A stretch of 64,000 nucleotides of DNA from CBFGRV01 sp965651265 (GTDB lineage Bacteria; Bacteroidota; Rhodothermia; Rhodothermales; VXPQ01), in assembly GCA_965651265.1 (NCBI GenBank), contig CBFGRV010000001.1, positions 88,762 to 152,761 on the forward strand, in the 5' to 3' direction. The notes under the pieces were generated by a model. The model was not told the DNA's origin and did no database searches. It was given only the letters and a program-made list of their open reading frames with translations. Shown piece by piece: positions 33,602 to 43,024 of the stretch (position 1 is its first letter; each line of letters begins with the position of its first letter). A program made the position numbers and the translations under genes.

Positions 33602-35587
33602 TCAGACTACCGGCGCCGCGTGCCCCGTGTGCTCGTACAGAACGTTGAGCAAATCGAGCTTCTGGAGCGGCTTCGCGACGTAATCGTCCCAACCTTCATC
33701 CAGTGCGGCGGCCTTACGCCCGTTCATACGCTTCTGATCGATCAGGATGAGTGGGATGTCTCGAAAACTGGGCGATTCGCGGAAGCTCCGGAGCAACTCG
33801 TACGAATTGCTCCCAGGGTCGAGATCGGTATCGATGAATACGGCCTCGAACTCCTTGCGGCCCGAGAGCGCTGCCGCTTCCCCCAGAGAATGTGCGGAAT
33901 CGAACTCGAAGTACTCGCCGAGCATGTGGGCAATGATCCGGTGGGACTCCATCTGCGCGTCGGCAATGAGAATACGAGACTTGATTGCGCTGCGGCGTTT
34001 CAGCTCCTGGATGACGAGAGGCAGTCGAACGACGAAGGAGCTGCCTGCCCCCTTCCGACTATGCACGCGGATGTCGCCATCCATCATCGAGACCAGTTTG
34101 CGCGCCACGGTCAGCCCGAGTCCTACCCCTTCGAAGGTGCGACTGGTCCCGTCCTCCTCTTGTGTGAAGGCCTCAAAGACGTTCGGAAGAACCTCCGTGT
34201 CGATGCCGACGCCGGTATCCATCACGCGCACGTAGGCGTACTCGCGACTCTGCGACACGTCCAGAAGAATCCCGCCATCTTCGGTGAACTTTACGGCATT
34301 GTCCACCAGACTCTTGATGCACCGAGCCAGGCCTACCCGATCACCTCGAACGAGGATCTCTGGAGACGAGGTCGAACACTTCAGAAACAGCCCGCGCTGA
34401 CTCGTCGTGTGCTGCACGCTTCGCACCACCTCCTCGACTTCAGCGGACAGGTTTAGGATTTCAGGCCGGAATTCGAGGTTCTCGGCCTGCAAGCCCGACA
34501 GGTCGAGGATGTGCGTCAGTGTATCGGAGAGCCTCAGCCCGTTCTCTTCGATGTTTCGAAGGAAGTCTCGAGCTTCCGGGGGCACCTCCGGCTGAAGCAT
34601 CTTCGCTGTGGCGATAATGCCGGAGAGCGGCGTCCGGATCTCGTGGCTGACGTTCTGAAGCAGCGCCTCCTTCAGGCGGGTTGCCTTCTGCCACTCTTCG
34701 CGTGCATCCCGGAGATCTCTCTCCAGCACGGTGACTTCCGTCCGGTCGATGCCGAACCCGAGCACCATGGCGACCTCACCGTTCTCGTCGAGGTACGGGC
34801 AATATCGCCAGGCAAATTGCCGATTGACTCCATCCACGACGACCTCCTCTTCGAAAAAGACGGTCTGCTTGCTGTCGATAGCCTCCATGCGGTGGCCCCG
34901 GCGCCGAAGAGCCAGCTCGATGTGCAATCCTGACTCGCGGCAGTAGTCGAGGTCGGTCTTGCCTATCAGCCACTTCTGCTGTTCCGCGTCCTCGATGAGC
35001 GACGAGCTGAGATACAGGTAGCGGCCATCGGGGGCAAGGATGGAGACTTCGACGGGCGCATGCTGGATGATGTAATCGATAAAGGCCTCGTACTGAACGC
35101 TCTGGTTGTGCTCCTCGGACAGGTCCTCCAGTAGTACGACGATACGGGTGCGGCCATCGACTTCCATGGCGTTTAACCGAGCCCGCGTATAGAAAGCGCC
35201 TTTCGCACCGGGGACAAGCGTCTCGATCGTTGCCTGCCCCTTCGTGCGCACGTCATCCGAAACGGAGTCGGCCACCTCCTTATCCGTCACTCCAAGCACC
35301 GCCAGTAGGTCCTCATTCCGACGGCGCTGCTTACCGAGGCCCAGTCGGACCCGTGCCGCTTTGTTGCTGTCGAGGATCCGCAGATCAGCATCCGTGACGA
35401 TGACGGGTCCGCCAATTGAATCGAGCGCGACGCGGCCCCTCCTGGCTTCGCGTTTCCAGTGCGCCACCCGCCTCCAGGCGAACCACGTCACCACGATCAG
35501 AAGCACGGCGGCCGCTGCCGCTACGTGTACGGGCGAAGCGCCCTGTAGAATGGTTACGCCAAGTACAGTCCCACCGACTCCAATCAT
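33602..35587 (-). CDS. Hybrid PAS sensor histidine kinase with degenerate receiver
   Basis: This 661-residue protein has two N-terminal hydrophobic helices (about 1-40), two PAS-like domains (about 55-165 and 175-290, PDGRYLYLSSSLIED, MVLGFGIDRTEVT), a HisKA with H315 in LLQNVSHEIRTPLSG, a HATPase domain (DNAVKFTEDGG, DTGVGI, GVGLGLTVARKL, GAGSSFVVRLP) and a C-terminal receiver. The receiver keeps D586 (FIDTDLDPG) and the lysine (DYVAKPLQK), but its second acidic residue is replaced by alanine (LIADAQMES) and the conserved Ser/Thr by aspartate (LILIDQK). It is divergent from the OmpR-type gene. Confidence 0.9.
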   Translation of the reverse strand: MIGVGGTVLGVTILQGASPVHVAAAAAVLLIVVTWFAWRRVAHWKREARRGRVALDSIGGPVIVTDADLRILDSNKAARVRLGLGKQRRRNEDLLAVLGVTDKEVADSVSDDVRTKGQATIETLVPGAKGAFYTRARLNAMEVDGRTRIVVLLEDLSEEHNQSVQYEAFIDYIIQHAPVEVSILAPDGRYLYLSSSLIEDAEQQKWLIGKTDLDYCRESGLHIELALRRRGHRMEAIDSKQTVFFEEEVVVDGVNRQFAWRYCPYLDENGEVAMVLGFGIDRTEVTVLERDLRDAREEWQKATRLKEALLQNVSHEIRTPLSGIIATAKMLQPEVPPEARDFLRNIEENGLRLSDTLTHILDLSGLQAENLEFRPEILNLSAEVEEVVRSVQHTTSQRGLFLKCSTSSPEILVRGDRVGLARCIKSLVDNAVKFTEDGGILLDVSQSREYAYVRVMDTGVGIDTEVLPNVFEAFTQEEDGTSRTFEGVGLGLTVARKLVSMMDGDIRVHSRKGAGSSFVVRLPLVIQELKRRSAIKSRILIADAQMESHRIIAHMLGEYFEFDSAHSLGEAAALSGRKEFEAVFIDTDLDPGSNSYELLRSFRESPSFRDIPLILIDQKRMNGRKAAALDEGWDDYVAKPLQKLDLLNVLYEHTGHAAPVV

Positions 35588-35682
35588 ATCAGGCCCTAGA
35601 TCGAACGAGAGAGTTCACCTGATGAGCGGTATCGGTCGAAGCGCCGAGGAACTTTAGGCGGTTTTGCCTAGGCGCAATTCTC

Positions 35683-35694
35683 AGGGATATCCCT
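35683..35694. promoter_or_regulatory. Palindrome between the divergent kinase and OmpR-type regulator genes
   Basis: AGGGATATCCCT is a perfect 12-bp palindrome 96 nt from the start of the kinase gene and 106 nt before the regulator gene in the 212-nt divergent intergenic region. Its position fits an operator used by the adjacent regulator, but no other copy has been sought. Confidence 0.35.
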
Positions 35695-35799
35695 ATTCCG
35701 GACAGGCGTGCCCCCATACTCATTTCAACCGCACACTGCTATTCAATGCAATCCTGGGATGGTAGCTTGCAGGTTCTCGCGCGATGAGAGACGCAGGTC

Positions 35800-36567
35800 A
35801 TGAGAAGAGTGGGCGGAGGTATGGAGCGGCAGTTTACAAGGTACCCGCCGGGTTCGACACCGGGCCACGACGGCGCAACGGCCTACCGGCTCTTCCTCGT
35901 GGAAGACGACAATGACCTGCGGGGGGCCCTCGTTGATTACCTGAACGTCGGCGGGTATGAGGTCATCTCCTGCGCGGACGGATCCGCGGCGCTGGATTGC
36001 CTGAAGTCTGAAGGCCCGTTCGATGTGATCCTGCTCGATGTAATGTTGCCGGGCCTGAGCGGATTCGAAATTCTAAAGAGCATCCGGGAAGCCCGCATCA
36101 CCGTGCCGACGATCATGCTCACGGCGCGCGGGAGCCAGGAAGACATCCTCACGGGATTCAGCCTCGGCGCCGACGACTACGTGTCGAAGCCTTTTTCCGC
36201 CGATCTCCTGGAAGCACGGCTGCGCGCCATCCTCTCCAGAACCAAAACTGCCGCAGAAGCACCGATGGACGTCCATGAGTTTGGACGGGTCAGGGTCAAC
36301 TTCTCATCGAACGAAGCTGATCGAGATGGTGAACCCATCTCATTCACCGCTCTCGAATACGAGCTCCTGCGCTACCTCATCAACAACAGCCGCAAAGTGA
36401 TCAGTCGCGAAACGCTGCTGCGCGACGTCTGGAGCCTGCCTCCCGAAGTGGACACACGGACGGTGGACCGCCACGTCGCATCACTGCGCAAGAAAATCGA
36501 ACCCGACCGTGACGCGCCGCGCCACATCCTGACGATCTACGGTCGCGGCTACCGGTTTGACCCGTAG
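35800..36567 (+). CDS. OmpR/PhoB-family response regulator
   Basis: The 255-residue protein has a full receiver (acidic pair in LFLVEDDNDLRG, D80 in ILLDVMLPGLSG, T/A in LTARGSQ, K in DYVSKPFS) and a C-terminal winged helix (FTALEYELLRYLINNS, RTVDRHVASLRKKIE, TIYGRGYRF). ATG 35800 is used; ATG 35821 directly after GGCGGAGGT is an alternative. It is divergent from the hybrid kinase, which may be its partner, and its end overlaps the convergent NSS transporter gene by 19 nt. Confidence 0.93.
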   Translation: MRRVGGGMERQFTRYPPGSTPGHDGATAYRLFLVEDDNDLRGALVDYLNVGGYEVISCADGSAALDCLKSEGPFDVILLDVMLPGLSGFEILKSIREARITVPTIMLTARGSQEDILTGFSLGADDYVSKPFSADLLEARLRAILSRTKTAAEAPMDVHEFGRVRVNFSSNEADRDGEPISFTALEYELLRYLINNSRKVISRETLLRDVWSLPPEVDTRTVDRHVASLRKKIEPDRDAPRHILTIYGRGYRFDP

Positions 36568-38054
36568 GACGTCCGCTGCACGATCCATCGATTGAGGCCC
36601 ACCAGGACGAGGAGTGCGGCGCCCCACTGTGCCAGGCACGTCATCACGCTGTAGGGTTCGAACGGATCGTACCACGTATCCGGCGCATAGGTCGATGCTG
36701 CCAGATAGAGCCACCACACGAGCAGCACGAGGGCCTGCAGCGGCACGGCGTAGCGGATGAGGCTTTGCCAGCCTCGGCCGGCCGACCAGTCTCCTTCCCC
36801 GCCTGAAATGACGTCGCGCGCGAAATCAGCGACGCCGTATCGGATGACGGCGAAGGCGACGAAGGCCCCCGAGATCATGAGGGCCACACCCCATACGAAG
36901 TCCTGATTGCCGAGGAAATTGAGTGACAACGCCGAGGGGATTCCAAGCACAAACCCGAACAGTCCCACACACGCGATCGCCTGGGGCCGGCGCAAGCCTG
37001 CATCCATAAGGACGCGCGTGGCCAGCTCGATCATCGAGATCAGGGAGGTAAACGCAGCGAAGCTCAGGCCGAGAAAGAAGAGCACGGCCAGTATGCTTCC
37101 GAACTGCATCCTGGCAAAAAGCTGCGGCATCCAGATGAAGGTCAAACCCGTCGAGGCCGGGCCGCTCGATTTCATCACCTCAAGAACCTCGGGGCGGGAC
37201 ATCTCGGCGCCCAGAACCGCGAAGACCGTCCCGAAAATCATGATAGCCGCCAGCAGCGAAACGGTATTGTTTCCGATGCCTGTGATGAAGGCATTCTTCA
37301 CGATGCCATGCCGCCGCTGCATGTAGGCGCCATAGGTGAGGATGAGTCCCCAGCCGGCGCCCGTATCCCACGCGTTCTGCGTCAGAGCTTCGAGCCACAC
37401 GGAGGGGCGGCCGAGTAGGTCGAGCTGCGGCGTGAAGAGAAATCGCAGTCCATCGCCGGAGCCCGGCAGCGTGATCGCGCGGATGACGCAGAGCACAACG
37501 ATGATGAACAGCGTCGGGATGAGGACTTTGTTCACGCGCTCGATGGACGAGACGCCCCTCCACACCGCCAGGGATCCGAGCCCGATGGCCGCCGCATGGA
37601 ACAACATCGGCAAGCCGCCCGACTGGAATCCATCCCACACCTGCGTCGCGCCCTCGAGGCTCAATGGCAGGGGCCGTGTCAACATCGCGATGAAGTAATA
37701 GGCGCACCACCCTGCCACGACCGAGTAATAGAACATGATGGCGGTGGCGACGAACGCCACGAAGCTGCCCATCCACGCAAACCGTTCACCGGCTGATTTC
37801 ACGAAAGAGCCGATCACACCTTTCCGGCCATGCCGCCCCAGCGCATATTCGGCTATGATCAGGGGGATGCTCCAGATGAAAAGGAAGATGATCCACGCGA
37901 TGAGGAAGGCGCCCGCCCCCTCGTCGCCACCGTTCTGAGCCGCAATGCGTGGAAAGCGCCAGATATTCCCCGTTCCAACGGCGATGCCAATGACGCTCAG
38001 AAGCATTCCAAGACGAGAAGAGAAGCGCTGCTCGGCGCCCCGATGCTGCTCCAT
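36549..38054 (-). CDS. Neurotransmitter:sodium symporter (NSS/SNF family)
   Basis: The 501-residue inner-membrane protein has about eleven or twelve helices. The first carries the NSS signature (VIGIAVGTGNIWRFPRIAAQNGGDEGAGAF), the unwound Na+/substrate-binding segment of TM1, followed by IPLIIAEYALGRHGR. Other family features are WDTGAGWGLILTYGAYM and LFFLGLSFAAFTSLISMIE (TM8, Na2 site). Bacterial members import amino acids such as tryptophan, tyrosine or leucine with Na+. No substrate can be assigned. Its stop codon overlaps the end of the OmpR-type gene. Confidence 0.93.
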   Translation of the reverse strand: MEQHRGAEQRFSSRLGMLLSVIGIAVGTGNIWRFPRIAAQNGGDEGAGAFLIAWIIFLFIWSIPLIIAEYALGRHGRKGVIGSFVKSAGERFAWMGSFVAFVATAIMFYYSVVAGWCAYYFIAMLTRPLPLSLEGATQVWDGFQSGGLPMLFHAAAIGLGSLAVWRGVSSIERVNKVLIPTLFIIVVLCVIRAITLPGSGDGLRFLFTPQLDLLGRPSVWLEALTQNAWDTGAGWGLILTYGAYMQRRHGIVKNAFITGIGNNTVSLLAAIMIFGTVFAVLGAEMSRPEVLEVMKSSGPASTGLTFIWMPQLFARMQFGSILAVLFFLGLSFAAFTSLISMIELATRVLMDAGLRRPQAIACVGLFGFVLGIPSALSLNFLGNQDFVWGVALMISGAFVAFAVIRYGVADFARDVISGGEGDWSAGRGWQSLIRYAVPLQALVLLVWWLYLAASTYAPDTWYDPFEPYSVMTCLAQWGAALLVLVGLNRWIVQRTSYGSNR

Positions 38055-38066
38055 GGCAAGCTCCGG

Positions 38067-40565
38067 CTATTCTGGTGTGATGGTCGTTTGATGGAGGAGC
38101 GATTCGCCCATCAGGTCTTCCGGGCGTCGCACATTGCGCAACGTGTAGTATTCGAATGCGACGTAGCGTCCAATATGGAGATCGTAGGTGGTGCTGAACG
38201 GATTTCCATTCTGACCGCCCGGATAGACGCCGACCGCACGGGGTGGTGACTGGCTGAAATCAACGACGACCCGCCAGCTAGCGCTGTGGGTGGCGAGCGT
38301 ATCGGCGGCGGGCGAGAGCGTCTGATCGTAGCCGGGATATGGTATCGGTCCACGGCCGAGCGGCGTCAGGGCACTGATGAGATGATGGAATCGGATGCCG
38401 TGGCGTCGGCCCCATCGCCAGTCCGGCGTCATCCACCCGTATCTCAGTTCGAGCTCAGCTGCCGCCGACTCGAGGGCACGACGCAACAATTGCGCGGCCG
38501 TTTCGCGTTCGAGGGTCGACGTCATGTCCAGCCATGGTGACCGCGGCTGGTTGGCCAGCAGGTAGTACAGACGCGTCTGTGCAGGCCTGGGTAAAGGCAG
38601 GGGGCTGGGAAGGGTGTCTCCTCGGGGGCCCACCATGACGGCATCGAGGACACCCTCGTCCCAGGCTAAGCGCTCGAGCTCGGTGAGGAAGAAGTGGAAG
38701 GCGATGGGCTCGTTCCGATCCAGTGACGTGGAGCCGTCCCAGGCGGTCAGCATCCGTCGAAGCTCGTGGGCGCTACCCGTGAGGCCGCTCAGAGTATCGA
38801 TCAGCGGAATGAAGAAATCGCGCTGAACGGCATATACGTCAGATTGGTAGTTCTGAAAATCGCGTACGGTATGAGATGGGCGGCTCCTGAGCAGCGTATC
38901 GATTCGGATGGATCGGTACGTGCGGTCGCCCCAGTCGTGCCCGAGGTAGTAAGGGTATGATGCGTCGGTCGGTTTCTGATTGGTGGATGTCAAGTAGTCC
39001 CGATCCGCAACCGACGCGTATGGGAGTTCCTCAAAAGGCACTCGGCCCGTCCAGGCGCTCGCCGACGTGTCTCCGTCGAGAAGTCCCGCCCCACTGCGGT
39101 TCCGGCGGACGGGTAGATATCCCGTTGACCGGATGCTGATCGCGCCGGCCGTATCCGCGTATAGGATGTTCTGCATCGGCGTGTCCCAGTATCGGAGCGC
39201 CTCCTGAAATTCGTCGTGACTCCGCGCATGGTTCATCAGCCAGATGGCCAGCAGCGTCCGGCTCGGTTCATGGGCCACCCACCGCTCCGCGATCCACTCT
39301 CCTCCGCGATAGGTAAGCGGGCCGAGGTGCGTATAGCGAAGTGTGTCGAGAACGGCCTCTCCTCCATTCACCCAGATCGTATCGACAACCAACTCGATCT
39401 CTCGCCACGCGCCGTCGTACCGATATCTGGTCGCCGAGCTATCGACATCCACCCGATAATGATCGATCTGATCGGAGCCCGTGTTCGTGAAGGCCCATCC
39501 GAGGTGCTCGTTGAAGGCCTCCACCAGGAAGGGCGCTCCAGGAATGGTCACACCGTAGGCATTGATCTCTGGCGTGACGATATGCGCTTCGTACCAGATC
39601 GCCGGAAGCGTCACGGCAAGATGCATATCGCCGGCCAGGATCGGCTTCCCCGTAGCGGATCGGTCCCCCGCAACCGCCCAGTTGTTCGATCCCTTGCCCG
39701 GAAGATAGCCTTCAAGGAGAGGTGAGAGTTGCGCATGCGCGGCCGACGAGCCGCTCGGCGGGGCCGTTACAGGCGCAGACGGGCGCTTCGCGGCAGACTG
39801 TGCAGCTGCAGCCGACCGGCGCGCACCAGGGTTGCCGACGGAGGGAATGATCGGTATGGAATAGTCCGGGTTCTCCGGATACAGCAATGCATAATCCTCA
39901 TCGGTGAGACGCCGTCGCAGCCACCCGTATGCCGCATCGTCGCTTCGATACGTCAGATCGAAGTTCATGTACTGCAACACGCGAAGCGATTGGATCGGTG
40001 TGCAACGATCAGGCTCGTACCCGAGCAATCTGAACTCGAAAGGCAGGTCCCGATTCGCTAGCCGATCCACGTAGGCATTAACGCCGCGGCAGTACGCCTT
40101 CAGGATTTCGAGCTCGAGTCCCGCGTCCTCTTCGATGCGCTCCAGGTTCCTCCGCGCACCCCAATCCATCCCGGTTCGCCGCAGGAACGCATCCGCTTCG
40201 ACGGCCGCCGGACCCAGCGCCGCCGCTAATCGGCCGGACGCTGCACGAGGTATGAAGTCGAGCTGGAAAAGTCGGTGGTATGCGTGCACGTACCCGAGCG
40301 CACTGACGGCAGCGAGCCCGCTGCCCGCGAAAATGTGCGGTACGGATCGTTCATCCCAGACGATCAGCACGCTATCCGCCACGCCGTGAATTCGCACGAT
40401 GCCAGCCGGCGGAGCATCCGCGAGGCGGGCCGTTCTGTAAAATCCGTCTTTGGGATCGAGGAGGGCGCCAAGTGGCGGGATGCCGGCGACGCGGGTACCG
40501 AGGAGAATCAGGGTGAGCATGCTCAGCGCGCCAGAAAATGCCAGAAGCGAGGCTGCCCGCCACAT
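38067..40565 (-). CDS. Penicillin acylase family protein
   Basis: The 832-residue exported protein has an N-terminal hydrophobic segment and the two parts of the Ntn-hydrolase precursor. The A chain has the segment SVPHIFAGSGLAAVSALGYVHAYHRLFQLD; the B chain would begin at nucleophile S293 in the autocleavage site GKGSNNWAVAG, followed by ILAGDMHLAVTLPAIWYE and the oxyanion residue region SDQIDHYRVD. A low-complexity linker (SAAAAQSAAKRPSAP) lies just before the cleavage site and may be part of the spacer peptide. Family members hydrolyse beta-lactam side chains, acyl-homoserine lactones or other amides; the substrate here is not known. Confidence 0.92.
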   Translation of the reverse strand: MWRAASLLAFSGALSMLTLILLGTRVAGIPPLGALLDPKDGFYRTARLADAPPAGIVRIHGVADSVLIVWDERSVPHIFAGSGLAAVSALGYVHAYHRLFQLDFIPRAASGRLAAALGPAAVEADAFLRRTGMDWGARRNLERIEEDAGLELEILKAYCRGVNAYVDRLANRDLPFEFRLLGYEPDRCTPIQSLRVLQYMNFDLTYRSDDAAYGWLRRRLTDEDYALLYPENPDYSIPIIPSVGNPGARRSAAAAQSAAKRPSAPVTAPPSGSSAAHAQLSPLLEGYLPGKGSNNWAVAGDRSATGKPILAGDMHLAVTLPAIWYEAHIVTPEINAYGVTIPGAPFLVEAFNEHLGWAFTNTGSDQIDHYRVDVDSSATRYRYDGAWREIELVVDTIWVNGGEAVLDTLRYTHLGPLTYRGGEWIAERWVAHEPSRTLLAIWLMNHARSHDEFQEALRYWDTPMQNILYADTAGAISIRSTGYLPVRRNRSGAGLLDGDTSASAWTGRVPFEELPYASVADRDYLTSTNQKPTDASYPYYLGHDWGDRTYRSIRIDTLLRSRPSHTVRDFQNYQSDVYAVQRDFFIPLIDTLSGLTGSAHELRRMLTAWDGSTSLDRNEPIAFHFFLTELERLAWDEGVLDAVMVGPRGDTLPSPLPLPRPAQTRLYYLLANQPRSPWLDMTSTLERETAAQLLRRALESAAAELELRYGWMTPDWRWGRRHGIRFHHLISALTPLGRGPIPYPGYDQTLSPAADTLATHSASWRVVVDFSQSPPRAVGVYPGGQNGNPFSTTYDLHIGRYVAFEYYTLRNVRRPEDLMGESLLHQTTITPE

Positions 40566-40568
40566 GAA

Positions 40569-41441
40569 TCAGGTTCCGACCTGACGCACCGATCCTGGAA
40601 CGGTATCGACGTTGCGACCGAAAGCCGTGCTCGCGGATTGGTCCTGTTCGCCGTCTACGTGGCCGTTACGGTTGGAGGCCGGAGCATCCACACCGAGGCG
40701 CCGCAGAAGCTCGTCGGTCGCATTGGCGTAATCGCGCGCGCCGCGCGAGTGTGGATCGTGCTCGAATGCCGTCGTGCCGTCCGTGTGGCTCAGCGCGAGC
40801 GCCGTACTCGTTCGAATGATGGTGCGCATTACGGCCGATCCGTATTTGTCGCGCATGTACTGCCGATAGAACCGGTGACTATTCTTCCGGAAGTCCACTT
40901 GAGTAAACAGGAACAACGGCGATTGCAGATCCGGATTCAGGCGCTCACGTACGATCTCCACGGAGCCCACCGTCTGCTCGGCCCCTACGACGGGCTGGTA
41001 TTCCGGCGTCACTGGAATGAGCACGGCCGTGCTTGCGACTAGCGCGTTTAGGCTATAGACTGTCACGGCCGCCGCGGTATCGAAGATCACGACGTCGTAA
41101 TCCGCTCCCGATTGCAGCGACTCCCGGGCCCAGTACACGTCCGTGGGCTTGTTCAGCCTACGCATGTGTCGGGTAAGCGCACGAGAGGATGGAATGACGT
41201 CGAAATTTGACGCGCGCTCCGTGGGCACGTCGCGTAGCGCAGCCTGTCCATCGAAAAGCACCGAGGACGAGCGGCTCTCCGGCGGCTCCTCCAGTCCCAG
41301 CATGTGGGTGAGGAAGCATTGCGGATCGAGGTCCACCGCCAGCGTTCGGAAGCCGCTCAGTCCGAGGGCGGCGGCTAGATGGATGACGGACGTGGTTTTT
41401 CCGGTTCCACCTTTATGATTACAAACTGTGAGTACGATCAT
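40569..41441 (-). CDS. ParA-family ATPase
   Basis: The 290-residue protein has the deviant Walker A box KGGTGKTTSVIH near its N-terminus (CNHKGGTGKTTS), a switch/Walker B-type region (VVIFDTAAAVTVYS) and LAVDLDPQ. These are the marks of ParA/Soj/MinD-type ATPases that act in chromosome, plasmid or protein positioning. No parB gene or parS-like site is next to it, so its cargo is unknown. ATG 41441 starts the conserved MIVLTVCNHKGGTGKTT; the frame remains open for 83 codons upstream but those residues are not conserved. It is divergent from lnt after 56 nt. Confidence 0.88.
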   Translation of the reverse strand: MIVLTVCNHKGGTGKTTSVIHLAAALGLSGFRTLAVDLDPQCFLTHMLGLEEPPESRSSSVLFDGQAALRDVPTERASNFDVIPSSRALTRHMRRLNKPTDVYWARESLQSGADYDVVIFDTAAAVTVYSLNALVASTAVLIPVTPEYQPVVGAEQTVGSVEIVRERLNPDLQSPLFLFTQVDFRKNSHRFYRQYMRDKYGSAVMRTIIRTSTALALSHTDGTTAFEHDPHSRGARDYANATDELLRRLGVDAPASNRNGHVDGEQDQSASTAFGRNVDTVPGSVRQVGT

Positions 41442-41497
41442 GGACCGGAACGAGACGTGCGCGGAATGCGCGCAAAAGTTAGCCCCCTGCCCGCGCC

Positions 41498-43024
41498 GTG
41501 TCAAATAGGATGTTGAGGCCCATTCGGCTGCCGCGCCTGCCCGCACTGACCGCAACCGGAATTCTACTGGGGCTGAGCTTCCCTCCCTTTCCGTTCCCCG
41601 CCCTGGCCTGGGTGGCGCTGCTCCCGCTGCTGATCGTGTGGATGGAGACGGCCTCCGCCCGGCGTGCCTGGATCGACGCGTTTGTGGCATTTCTGATCAC
41701 GTTTTCGGTCGCCTTTCAGTGGCCACTGTTTCACGCGATGCCGGAGACCGCGTGGCTGTCGCTTCCCGGCCTGCTCATCATGCCTTTGTGGATGGCCCTC
41801 CCCTTCGGCCTGGCCACGCCCTTTCGACGGCGGCTTGGGTCGCTGCCCGGATTCCTCACACTGGCAGCGCTGTTCGTTCTGATGGAGGTCGGATTCCGAC
41901 GGGGTCCGCTCGCCTTTCCGTGGTCGCTCCTGGGGCATACGCAGGCGGATCTCGACCCCATCCATCAGCTTGCCGCGCTGGGGGGCGTTCCGTTGCTGAC
42001 ACTCTTCGTATTGATGGTCAACGGTCTTCTGCTGGGGATGGTATTGTGCGCGAGGCGCCGGGCGGCCGTCGTTTCGGGTGCCTCCGCCGCCGTGCTCATT
42101 GCCGCAGCGCTCGTCGGAGGCTGGATCTCGAGGCCCGAAATTCATCCAACCGATTTACGAATGGGCATCATTCAGCCGGGCCTCCCGGCTCGTGAGTGGG
42201 CGGATGTCCATGACCACCAGCGTGTGGACGTGCTCCTCACACTCAATGACGGCAGCGTCACTGGGGCCCTGAATCCAGCGGATACAACGAGATCACTGGC
42301 GCCGCAGATATGGATCTGGCCGGAAACGGCGCTACCTCCGGATGGGGCGATCCGGTCGCGCGTTCGTAGGTGGGTAGACTCGGCGGGTGTCGCCGTGATA
42401 ACGGGCGCCGTTCTGGAAACGGACTCGGGCGGATACTACAACGCCGCCGTGCTGTACAACCCCGGCGAGACGCCTCAGATCTATCGAAAGCGGCGCCTCG
42501 TTCCTTTCGCGGAAGGCGTTCCATTCGAGGATCGCTGGCCCTGGCTTCGACGCCTGGCGTTGCCGGCTGGTGGCGTCCGAGGTTACCTCGCGGGAAAAGA
42601 GGGTGACCTCCTGAAGATCTCGGACGTATCCTTGGGCGTACTAATTTGCTTTGAGTCGCTCTTCGACGACCTCGTGCGCGATTACGCCGACGGTGGAGCG
42701 CGCGCCATCATAACGTTGACGCAGGACGGCTGGTGGGGCGATTCGTTCGGATACAAACAACATCTTGCCTTCAATCGATTGCGGGCTATCGAATCCGGCT
42801 TGCCTCTGATCCAGGTCTCCGTCTCCGGCCTATCCGGAGTCATCGGTCCGGATGGCGCCGTCACCGAGCGCATCGGCTGGATGCAGCAGGCCGTGCGCCC
42901 GGTGGTCGTTCCGGAACGCGTCTCACCGACCCCCTATATGCGATTTGGCGATTGGGTCTCGGTTGCGTCGCTCGGCGTACTCCTTCTGGCCTGTGTATCC
43001 CTCGTGCGACGTCGTCATCCATGA
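41498..43024 (+). CDS. lnt: Apolipoprotein N-acyltransferase
   Basis: The 508-residue inner-membrane enzyme transfers a third acyl chain from phospholipid to the N-terminus of lipoproteins. The N-terminal part has about six helices (LLGLSFPPFPFPALAWVALLP), followed by a nitrilase-like periplasmic domain with the catalytic triad E276 (WPETALP), K331 (RKRRLVPFAEGVPF) and C384 (LICFESLF). A GTG at 41498 is used; ATG 41510 preceded by ATAGG is an alternative. Its stop overlaps maf by 4 nt (ATGA), so the two are translationally coupled. Confidence 0.95.
   Translation: MSNRMLRPIRLPRLPALTATGILLGLSFPPFPFPALAWVALLPLLIVWMETASARRAWIDAFVAFLITFSVAFQWPLFHAMPETAWLSLPGLLIMPLWMALPFGLATPFRRRLGSLPGFLTLAALFVLMEVGFRRGPLAFPWSLLGHTQADLDPIHQLAALGGVPLLTLFVLMVNGLLLGMVLCARRRAAVVSGASAAVLIAAALVGGWISRPEIHPTDLRMGIIQPGLPAREWADVHDHQRVDVLLTLNDGSVTGALNPADTTRSLAPQIWIWPETALPPDGAIRSRVRRWVDSAGVAVITGAVLETDSGGYYNAAVLYNPGETPQIYRKRRLVPFAEGVPFEDRWPWLRRLALPAGGVRGYLAGKEGDLLKISDVSLGVLICFESLFDDLVRDYADGGARAIITLTQDGWWGDSFGYKQHLAFNRLRAIESGLPLIQVSVSGLSGVIGPDGAVTERIGWMQQAVRPVVVPERVSPTPYMRFGDWVSVASLGVLLLACVSLVRRRHP

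Noticed and set aside
40569..41441. Plasmid partition locus or integrated plasmid
   Set aside because: Only a ParA-type ATPase is present; there is no parB, replication gene or centromere-like repeat, and the neighbours are chromosomal.
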